From: Wurfbainia villosa
Lineage: Eukaryota; Streptophyta; Magnoliopsida; Zingiberales; Zingiberaceae
Assembly (NCBI GenBank): GCA_025175895.1
Contig: CM046004.1
Coordinates: forward strand, 46,551,359-46,615,358
Length of the DNA: 64,000 bases
Direction of reading: 5' to 3'
The notes under the pieces were generated by a model, which ran no database searches, was not told the origin of the DNA, and saw only the letters and a list, made by a program, of their open reading frames with translations. Both the position numbers and the translations under genes were made by a program. Positions 55,946-64,000 of this stretch are shown here, in pieces (position 1 is the stretch's first letter; every line of letters begins with the position of its first letter).

Positions 55946-57214
55946 GATCAATTTATTGACCTAGAAATACAAAACGAGCATATATGAGAAAGATGATTTT
56001 AAAATGCATCAATATACATTTATTAATCCCATTCATTTTTTGAATTTCAAAAATCCCTAAATCACTTCGGGAGATTGTAGGTCCATCTCCGAATGGGCTG
56101 ATATCCATCATAGTTATTAACAACCTTGGAGAGAGTCCAACAAGCCATTCATAACTACGACGGTAGGTATCATCTATACCGATTGCATATCCCATATATG
56201 CAACTATCACAATGTGCTATCAACTAATTGAATGTTCACACATACATCGGGTTGTTAACACATTAACAAGTATGCATCATATGCATAGCACCCAACTTCA
56301 CCTCCCTTTACATCGACCTTGGAGAGAGTCCAACAAGCCGATGCTCCGAGTTAAAGGCAACCCATTAATTAGACATAGTTTTAATATGGTTAGAGCGCAT
56401 TCAACCAATTAGCCCAGCTTGAGAGAGTCCAACAACCAAAGCAACGATTGACCTCGACTCTTACCATATTAGTATTAAACTATTCCATGGTTTGAACATA
56501 TTGAGTTCGAGCGGGCTTGGAGAGAGTCCAACAACCCAAACAAGAAGCAGAACTCTGGTTCTAACCATATTAATGGAAGGTGTAGGCTTTAATATTGATT
56601 AAGGGTTTTATGTCTCATCCTCTTTGCATGCAAATAACTATTATCTACATGGCATGGCATACATGGCATACATCTACATGTCACGACACGCATGGCATAA
56701 TGTTATGCATCTAATGCAATTACATGGCATACAATGATGTCATGTTTATAATTTCCTTATATGTCATAACTATTTATGGAAATAAAATATGTTTAAGATT
56801 TGATTCTCCAAATCAAATCATAATTAAATTAGGAAACAAATTTCCAAATATAATCACATATTTTATTCATGGAATTATTTGATTAAGGAAAATCTATTTA
56901 GGAAACCAATTTCCTAAATCTTTAAAACTACTTATGGAAATAAAATATTTTAAGATTTGATTTCCCAAATCAAAACATGATAAAATTAGGAAACAAATTT
57001 CCAGAATCTAATCAAATATTTTATTTATGGAAAATATTGATTTCCATAAATACTTCCAACTTTCCAAAAGTGGAAGATTTCCATAAATACTTCTAGACTT
57101 TCCAAAATTGAAAAATTTCCATAAATACTTATAAATTTCCAAAATTTAGAAAATTTCCAGAAATACATTATGACTATCGCAAAACCATTTTACGATTATG
57201 TCGAAACACAACCT
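55946..57214 (-). other. C2 5' leader between primer site and gag
   Basis: Same organisation as C1: the TTGGACTCTCTCCAA hairpin motif four times (plus-strand starts 56125, 56318, about 56417, about 56516; the third lacks one G), then the AT-rich duplicated block. No ORF of interest. Confidence 0.75.
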
Positions 57215-57228
57215 GGGCTCTGATACCA
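57215..57228 (-). other. Primer binding site of C2
   Basis: GGGCTCTGATACCA on the plus strand, one base from the LTR start at 57230. Confidence 0.95.
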
Positions 57229-57229
57229 C

Positions 57230-58353
57230 TGTTGGGTTTCCGGCACCGCGGCATGTGTGTGTTCGATCATGTTTCATAAACATGAGCACAGCGGAAGCAA
57301 TTAAAAATAATAAATCTATATTTATTACAACACACACAACACACGCATGCTATTACAACAAGTGTAGACATAACCGTAAATTAAAATTTGCAATAAAAGG
57401 AAATTAAACTACGTTATACCTTCCGTATGACGTGTAGCGGGAATGGCATCAACCGGAACGATCCTCGTAAGAATCGTCTCTATCCGTATCCACGCCGAGC
57501 TCGAATGAATCGTGCCCCATTCCCTTCACTCATCTTATACCCACTTGGTTCAGGACATGGTCTATTGTGTCAGTCCCCACTAAGTCGACTCACAGTATCA
57601 TTTCCTCGTCCTACGGATTCTAGTTACTCCACATGTATCGAAGAGTACTTTACTCTAAACATGTAATGCTTTGGCCAAAGACTTTAGTAACAATCCGACG
57701 AGAGGCCATGGGTATACATCTCCTCGCAAGGAGTGGTGAATCCTTTATAGGCTATTCAAACACCTTCGATCACTTCGACTTATACCCAATCATCCCGGGT
57801 CCACATCTCCTCGGAGATGTTTGCTTAAGATGTCAAAGCATAAGTCTCCATGATCAAGATGACTTGAATACCGCAAGTCAAAGGAACATCGCACTTAAGC
57901 CACAGTAAGAACTTCATTGATATATCTATATATGCAGAGAACCATATGAAGTCTTACGGCTGGTCACTCCAATGAACTAGTTACCATAACTAGCATCCAC
58001 GATTAACTCCGGACATCACTATGTCTCCAGCCAGTGAGAATCAGCTGCTTGGATACACCAAGGAGTATACCTCATGCTAGTCTCGACAGAATTGATGGTT
58101 TCCAAATCCATCAATTCATCGACTAGGGATAATTCCGATACATCACAATTACACATGTAGAGATACTCACTAGTTGTGATCCAATCACAAATTCTCTAAT
58201 GCTGTGAATCGTATCGTGGACATTCAGTAAATGAGTTTAAGATCCAATCAAATACATAAAACATGTATACTCAAATAGTGAATCTTCATTTATCATATAA
58301 ATGGTTCATACATAAGGCGATTGCCTTAGGACATCTCTCATATATTACTAACA
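57230..58353 (-). repeat. Family C LTR with the same internal deletion (middle 2)
   Basis: 1124 bp with the identical CCGAGCTC|GAATGAATCG junction as middle 1, so the deletion predates the duplication of this unit. A further small difference near 57583-57595 (CTAAGTCGACTCACAG) replaces a CTGAC-containing segment. It acts as 5' LTR of C2 and 3' LTR of C3. Confidence 0.93.
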
Positions 58354-58367
58354 TACTCCCACTTGGC

Positions 58368-59091
58368 CTAATGCCAATCGCTACGGTATCCAATACCATA
58401 AGCTCTAACATGACCCTCAAACTTACTTTGAGGTAATGCTTTAGTCAAAGGATCCGCTAAGTTCCTTTCAGTGGGAATTTTCTCGATTTGTATTTCGTTC
58501 CTACTTATGATCTCTCGATAAGATGATAGCGTGAAGCACATGTTTGGATCGTTGATGAGACCTTGGCTCTTTCGCCTGTGCAATTGCTCCATTGTTGTCG
58601 CAGTAGACCGGTATTGCTTCAACAATGGCCGGAATCACACCAAGTTCATGAACGAACTTCTTGATCCAAACCGCTTCCTTTGCTGCTTCCGAAGCTGCAA
58701 TATATTCTGCCTCAGTGGTAGAATCCGCTACAGTCTCTTGTTTGGAACTTTTCCAACTCACTGCGCCCCCATTCAAGGTGAACACGTATCCAGACTGAGA
58801 CCTGGAATCATCCTTGTCTGTCTGGAAGCTGGCATCCGTATACCCTCGTATCACCATGTCCCCTTCTCCATATATTAGGAACACATCCTTAGTTCTTCTC
58901 AAGTACTTAAGGATTGTCTTAACAGCCGCCCAATGATCCATCCCTGGATCGGATTGGTATCTGCTCGTGACACTCAGAGCGTACGATACATCGGGCCTCG
59001 TACATAACATAGCATACATGATAGATCCTATTGCGGATGCATAGGGAATCTTACTCATGCAAATCCTCTCGTCTTCTGTGCGCGGACACAT
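58368..59091 (-). pseudogene. pol: C3 pol: RNase H, one late frameshift
   Basis: Open from 59091 to 58501 with GYTDASFQTD, DSTTEAEYIA and VYCDNNGAIA (all three acids), then a frameshift near 58515-58540 relative to C1. The true C-terminus (NEIQIEKIPTERNLADP ... GYRSDWH) is in another frame down to 58368. Confidence 0.88.
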
Positions 59092-59866
59092 AGACTTCGA
59101 AAGGTGTACCCCATGCCCGATGGGTAGGATAACCTTTCTTGGATTCCGACATGCTAAACCTCTTTAGCACTTGGCCTATATATGTAGACCGCGAAAGACC
59201 AACAACGCTTCGATCTATCTCTATAGATCTTAATCCCAAGGATGTAGGTTGCTTCTCCTGTGTCTTTCATGGAGAATGTCTTGATAACCAAACCTTAATC
59301 GATCAGAAGATTGACACATCGCTTCCTATAAGTAGTATGTCATCGACATACAATACTAGGAATACGACTGCACTCCCACTAACCTTCTTGTACACACAAG
59401 GTTCGTCTGGATTTTGTGAGAAATCAAACTTTTGATTGTCTCATCAAAACGGATATTCCAGCTCCTGGATGCTTGCTTCAATCCATAAATGGATCGTCGC
59501 AATTTGCATACCTTGGTTTTATCAACCGATGTGAAACCCTCAGTTGTATCATATACACGCCCTCGAGGTGTTTCCATTAAGGAAAGCCGTTTTCACATCC
59601 ATCCGCCATATCTCATAATCATAATGAGCCGCTATGGCCAGAGCATCCGAATGGATTTAAGCATAGCTACAAAGTAATAGGTTTCTATAATCAACACCTT
59701 GTTTTTGACGATATCCTTCGCCACCAATCTAGCCTTATAGGTAATCACATTACCATCCATGTCGGTTTTCTTCTTGAAAACCCACTTGCACCCTATAGGC
59801 TTTATGCCTTCAGTGGGTCAACCAAGTTCCAAACTTGGTTTTCATACATGGAATCCATTTCCGACT
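59092..59866 (-). pseudogene. pol: C3 pol: reverse transcriptase, frame-broken
   Basis: The DNA is homologous to C2 52887-53600, but several small gaps (near 59190-59210, 59255-59300, 59545-59575, 59640-59690) scatter it over frames. [22 protein letters not shown] is recognisable at 59356-59577 and the YVDD region near 59340. Most gaps sit at CAG/CTG or CCTGG positions. Confidence 0.82.
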
Positions 59867-61066
59867 TCATGGCACCAAGCCACTTATCCCTTTCGAACTT
59901 GTCAAGACTTCTTCATAACTGTAGGCTCTCATCATCAATGAGTAACACGTCGATTCACTTACGAGAAATCCATATCTCTCAGGAATATTGCGTGTTCTAC
60001 CAGATCTACGAAGATGTGGTGTTACAATAGGTCCAGCCGATTGCTCATCACTATGAGTTGTCGGCTGTTGTGCTTCACTAGGTATCTCATCAATGTCTAT
60101 TTGAGTCTCTCGAGCCTCCTCAAGCTCGACGACACTCCCACTGTTTTCTTGCAAGAGAAACTCTTTCTCTAGAAACACAGCATGCCTTGAAACAAACACC
60201 TTTTGTTCCACAGGATGATAGAATTTGTAACCCCTTGTTTCCTTAGGGTATCCAATAAATAGACATTTATCAGACTTAGCATCCAATTTGTCTGATACAG
60301 TCCGCTTCACATAAGCAGGACAACCCCATATCTTCAAGTAAGATACATGAGGTTTCTTACCATTCCATATCTCATATGGAGTGGTTGAGACTACCTTGGT
60401 AGGCATTCTGTTTAACAAGTAAACAGCTGTCTGAAGTGCATAACCCCAAAAGGACTTGGGAAGAGTTGCATGATTCATCATTGACCTGACCATGTCCAAC
60501 AAGGTTCGGTTACGCCTCTCAGATACACCATTATGCTGTGGTGTATAGGGCGGAGTCCATTGAGACAATATGCCATTGTCTCTTAGATAATCAAGAAACT
60601 CTTGACTTAAGTATTCACCACCTCGATCTGATCGAAGTATTTTAATACTTTTGTCATGTTGTTTCTCTACTTCATTTCTGAATTCTTTGAACCTTTCAAA
60701 GGCTTCAGACTTGTGTTTCATCAAGAACACATACCCAAACCGTGAGTGATCATCGGTGAAGGTTATTAAGTAGCTATAGCCTCCTAATGCTTGAGTTGAC
60801 ATAGGTCCACATACATCAGTATGTATTAGACCTAGTAACTCTCCCACTCGTTCACCTTTTCCAGTAAAAGGTAACTTAGTCATCTTGCCTTTTAAGCATG
60901 ATTCGCATGTATAGTATGAATCCAATTCAAACGATTCCAGAATTCCACATCGGTGTAATTCGGACATGCGTTTCTTGCTTATATGGCCAAGACGACAATG
61001 CCACATATAGGAGTCTATTATCCTTTCGAGCATGCGTGTTGCTCGCTTCGATATTGAAAATGTCAC
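59867..61066 (-). CDS. pol: C3 pol: GAG-pre-integrase and integrase, open
   Basis: 399 codons without a stop: zinc region HCRLGHISKKRMSELHR ... CESCLKGK, integrase core acids in IHTDVCGPMS, LRSDRGGEYLSQEF and TPQHNGVSERRNR, the C-terminal integrase KIWGCPAYVKRTVSDKLDAK and most of the linker. It is the only uninterrupted integrase in the window. The first dozen codons are out of frame with the protease upstream (overlap 60927-61066), owing to a 10-bp gap near 61018. Confidence 0.9.
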   Translation of the reverse strand: MTFSISKRATRMLERIIDSYMWHCRLGHISKKRMSELHRCGILESFELDSYYTCESCLKGKMTKLPFTGKGERVGELLGLIHTDVCGPMSTQALGGYSYLITFTDDHSRFGYVFLMKHKSEAFERFKEFRNEVEKQHDKSIKILRSDRGGEYLSQEFLDYLRDNGILSQWTPPYTPQHNGVSERRNRTLLDMVRSMMNHATLPKSFWGYALQTAVYLLNRMPTKVVSTTPYEIWNGKKPHVSYLKIWGCPAYVKRTVSDKLDAKSDKCLFIGYPKETRGYKFYHPVEQKVFVSRHAVFLEKEFLLQENSGSVVELEEARETQIDIDEIPSEAQQPTTHSDEQSAGPIVTPHLRRSGRTRNIPERYGFLVSESTCYSLMMRAYSYEEVLTSSKGISGLVP

Positions 61067-61490
61067 TGGATATGTCTAACGTATAAATGCCATTACTCAA
61101 AGTTCCAGTTCCATAAAGTACGCCATTCAAAGTTATATAACAACAATTGTTACTAAACGTTAAATGGAAACCATTTCTATTTAAGCAGGAAATAGAAACA
61201 ATGTTCTTTATTAGAGAAGGAACATAATAGCAATTGTCCAGTTCCAAGACTAGTCCACTAGGGAGCTTCAGCAAATAAGTTCCGATGGCGACCGCAGCAA
61301 CCTTTGCTCCATTGCCAACTCGCAAATTTGACTCCCCTCTGACAAGTCTTCTTCTATTCCTTAGCCCCTGTATGTCATTACATATATGTGAGCTACACCC
61401 AGTATCCAATACCCAAGTGTCTAAGGAAATAGAATGACAATCAATAACTAAGATACCTGAAGAGGATGGGGCATCGGATGCCTTCTTCTT
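61067..61490 (-). pseudogene. pol: C3 protease region
   Basis: In the stretch open from 61505 to 60927: IDCHSISLDTWVLDTGCSSHICND (partial quotation of the active-site region; catalytic DTG), then the beta-strand-rich SNLRVGNGAKVAAVAIGTYL and LDNCYYVPSLIKNIVSISCL. The protease itself looks intact, but it is disconnected from gag by a deletion at about 61496 and from integrase by a frameshift. The aspartic protease cuts the polyprotein in the particle. Confidence 0.85.
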
Positions 61491-61492
61491 CT

Positions 61493-62215
61493 TCAGTGAT
61501 GGCAAGTGCCCTTTTGCGCTGGTTCCGCCTTCTTTGCCTTTTTCTTTCCTTTCTTCTGTTCTTTTGCCTTCCTCTTAGAACCTTTCTTTGAGGAATCAAC
61601 TAACAGAACCGCCTTCTCCTCATGCTTTACAGAAGGCTCCACAGTCTTCAGCATATTGAGGAGCTCGGGAATGGTGGATTCCAATTTGTTCATCCGATAG
61701 TTCATCACAAATTGCGAGAAACTCTTGGGCAAACAATGAAGAATTAAGTCAATACTTAACTCATGATCCATCACAAAACCGAGGGTAGCTAGCCGCTCGA
61801 TGTACCCGTTCATCTTTAGCACAAACTGTACAACAGACGAACCTTCTTGCATCTTCGTGGTGAAGAGGAGCCTAGAGACCTCGAACCTTTCGGATCTCGC
61901 TTGCTCATCGAACAACTCATGAAGATGGAAGACCATAGTGTTAGCATCCATATGCTCATGCTGCTTCTGCAGCTCAGGTACCATCGCCGCTAGCATGATG
62001 CAACTCGCCAGCTCAGAATCTGCCACATGTTTCTGATAGACCAACATTTGGTCTGGAGTTGCATCGTCCTTAGGACGGTCAGGAAGAGGCTCTTCAAGGA
62101 CATATGCAAGTTTTTCTGCCTTGAGAACAATTCTCAGGTTTCTAAGCCAGTCCAGGAAGTTAGGCCCAGTCAGTTTGTTCGAATCCAAAATAGTGCGCAA
62201 ATTCAAAGACGTCAT
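61493..62215 (-). pseudogene. gag: C3 gag lacking the zinc knuckle
   Basis: Open from ATG 62213-62215 through the same N-terminal and capsid regions as C2 to CHH at 61493. There about 67 bp are missing relative to C2: the knuckle after its first Cys-X-X and the following residues are gone, and the frame changes. The flanks TTCTTCTTCA and CAGTGATGG share short homology, so a replication or repair slip is plausible. Without the knuckle the RNA-binding function of Gag would be lost. Confidence 0.88.
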
Positions 62216-63480
62216 GATCAATTTATTGACCTAGAAATACAAAACGAGCATATATGAGAAAGATGATTTTAAAATGCATCAATATACATTTATTAATCCC
62301 ATTCTTTTTTCGAATTTCAAAAATCCCTAAATCACTTCGGGAGATTGTAGGTCCATCTCCGAATGGGCTGATATCCATCATAGTTATTAACAACCTTGGA
62401 GAGAGTCCAACAAGTCATTCATAACTACGACGGTAGGTATCATCTATACCGATTGCATATCCCGTATATGCAACTATCACAATGTGCTATCAACTAATTG
62501 AATGTTCACACATACATCGGGTTGTTAACACATTAACAAGTATGCATCATATGCATAGCACCCAACTTCACCTCCCTTTACATCGACCTTGGAGAGAGTC
62601 CAACAAGCCGATGCTCCAGGTTAAAGCCAACCCATTAATCAGGACATAGTTTTAATATGGTTAGAGTGCATTCAACCAATTAGCCCAGCTTGGAGAGAGT
62701 CCAACAACCAAAGCTAACGATTGACCTCTGACTCTTACCATATTAGTATTAAACTATTCCATGGTTTGAACATATTCGTTCGAGCGCTTGGAGAGAGTCC
62801 AACAACCCAAACAAGAAACAGAACTCTGGTTCTAACCATATTAATGGAAGGTGTAGGCTTTAATATTGATTAAGGGTTTTTATGTCTCATCCTCTTTGCA
62901 TGCAAATAACTATTATCTACATAGCATGGCATACATGGCATACATCTACATGTCACGACACGCATGGCATAATGTTATGCATCTAATGCAATTACATGGC
63001 ATACAATTATGTCATGTTTATAATTTCCTTATATGTCATAACTATTTATGGAAATAAAATATGTTTAAGATTTGATTCTCCAAATCAAATCATAATTAAA
63101 TTAGGAAACAAATTTCCAAATCTAATCACATATTTTATTCATGGAATTATTTGATTAAGGAAAATCTATTTAGGAAACCAATTTCCTAAATCATTAAAAC
63201 TACTTATGGAAATAAAATATTTTAAGATTTGATTTCCCAAATCAAATCATGATAAAATTAGGAAACAAATTTCCAGAATCTAATCAAATATTTTATTTAT
63301 GGAAAATATCAATTTCCATAAATACTTCCAACTTTCCAAAAGTGGAAGATTTCCATAAATACTTCTAGACTTTCCAAAATTGAAAAATTTCCATAAATAC
63401 TTATAAATTTCCAAAATTTAGAAAATTTCCAGAAATACATTATGACTATCGCAAAACCATTTTACGATTATGTCGAAACA
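62216..63480 (-). other. C3 5' leader between primer site and gag
   Basis: Third copy of the leader, with the hairpin motif at about 62395, 62588, 62689 and 62788 (plus-strand starts) and the AT-rich duplicated block at 63040-63420. No ORF of interest. Confidence 0.75.
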
Positions 63481-63484
63481 CAAC

Positions 63485-63498
63485 CCGGCTCGATACCA
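63485..63498 (-). other. Primer binding site of C3, altered
   Basis: Plus strand CCGGCTCGATACCA in place of GGGCTCTGATACCA: CTG appears as CG. The adjoining LTR start is changed in the same way (ATCGGG for ACTGTTGGG). Confidence 0.7.
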
Positions 63499-64000
63499 TC
63501 GGGTTTCCTGACCATGACATGTGTGTGTTCGATCATGTTTCGTAAACATGAGCACAGCGGAAGCAATTAAAAATAATAAATCTATATTTATTACAACACA
63601 CACAACACACGCATGCTATTACAACAAGTGTAGACATAACCGTAAATTAAAATTTGCAATAAACGGAAATTAAACTACGTTATACCTTCCGTATGACGTG
63701 TAGCGGGAACGGCATCAACCAGAACGATCCTCGTAAGAATCGTCTCTATCCGTATCCACGCCGAGCTCCTCGGGATGACTTCGCTAAGTCACGAGCTTCG
63801 TCTTCGTACGGGTTACTAGCCTCGTGTTGAAGACGACGTGATCGAGAGATGATCACGATCCGAATCCAAATTCGGATCCTAAAACGAGTTCTCAAAACTC
63901 ACTTCTCCGGAGAGGTATTCGTCAACCGTTTGATGAATCCTTCGTCCTCCACCTCAGAGGATTACCGGAGATCAAATCCCCGGTAAGTTAGCCGCTGTCG
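63499..64000 (-). repeat. Family C LTR, right end of array, cut by the window edge
   Basis: It matches the first 500 bp of 43524-45748 and continues through CCGAGCTCCTCGGG, so it does not carry the deletion of the two middle LTRs. It is the 5' LTR of C3. The start is blurred by the CTG/CG changes described for the primer site. Confidence 0.88.

Larger units (their letters stand above)
43524..64000 (-). mobile_element. Tandem array of family C copia elements (three interiors, four LTRs)
   Basis: Order on the plus strand: LTR 43524-45748, interior C1 45749-50937, LTR 50938-52075, interior C2 52076-57229, LTR 57230-58353, interior C3 58354-63498, LTR 63499 to the window end. All units point the same way and neighbouring interiors share a single LTR, so they are not separate insertions. 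Gag and integrase motifs (LFDEQARSERFEVSRLLF, KIWGCPAYVKR, GYPKETRGYQFYHP) resemble the Angela/Tork side of Ty1/copia; the exact lineage is a judgement. Confidence 0.9.

Noticed and set aside
45749..58353. Treating C1, C2 and C3 as three independent nested insertions
   Set aside because: Adjacent interiors share one LTR, no 5-bp duplications separate them, and two LTRs share the same deletion.
1..64000. A host gene or non-transposon system somewhere in the window
   Set aside because: All ORFs over about 150 codons are retroelement proteins, antisense shadows of them, or lie in LTR repeats. The only DNA not assigned is 42336-43523, which has no convincing ORF.

Overview
This window is nuclear DNA of a flowering plant and is almost entirely a nest of LTR retrotransposons. 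Every recognisable protein is a Ty1/copia gag-pol product, except one Ty3/gypsy-type fragment. Every primer binding site visible is complementary to the plant initiator-Met tRNA (TGGTATCAGAGC type). I found no host gene, tRNA, rRNA or CRISPR array. The species cannot be fixed from sequence; abundance of Sirevirus-type (SIRE/Maximus) elements fits many angiosperms, including monocots.

Layout, outermost to innermost. Element O is a plus-strand Sirevirus-like element of which only the 3' internal tail (1-574, 22114-22330) and a split 3' LTR (22331-22568, 41676-about 42335) remain. Element A is a complete but dead minus-strand Sirevirus (575-22108, target duplication ATGAC) with gag, pol and an extra ORF in the envelope position; it sits in O's tail. 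Element D is a plus-strand Sirevirus (2402-13384, ATATT) inside A. S1 is a solo LTR (8323-10737, AGTAT) inside the pol gene of D. Element B is a minus-strand Sirevirus-like element (22569-41675) inside O's LTR. B has lost nearly all its interior and itself contains T1 (22735-28161, ATAAC), a gypsy/Athila-like fragment G (29762-about 32787), T2 (about 32788-37306), and the solo LTR C0 (39119-41320, CTTTC). T1 and T2 are gag-only, pol-less elements of the TR-GAG type.

From 43524 to the window end lies a head-to-tail array of a second copia lineage (family C, Angela/Tork-like, minus strand): LTR, interior, LTR, interior, LTR, interior, LTR. The two middle LTRs share one identical 1.09-kb deletion that removes the TATA box.

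Nothing here looks intact enough to be autonomous as sequenced. Points most worth following: (i) a stem-loop with 9-10 bp arms (ACATCTCAC / GTGAGATGT) just downstream of the last gag/pol codon in A, D, T1 and T2; (ii) two TR-GAG copies sharing the same in-frame stop inside gag; (iii) the tandem C array; (iv) repeated mini-hairpins in the C leader; (v) an envelope-position ORF in A with a plant-transposon domain plus coiled coil. A window-wide pattern of discrepancies at CAG/CTG triplets between repeat copies looks like a systematic sequencing or polishing artefact. It affects how many of the frameshifts should be believed.
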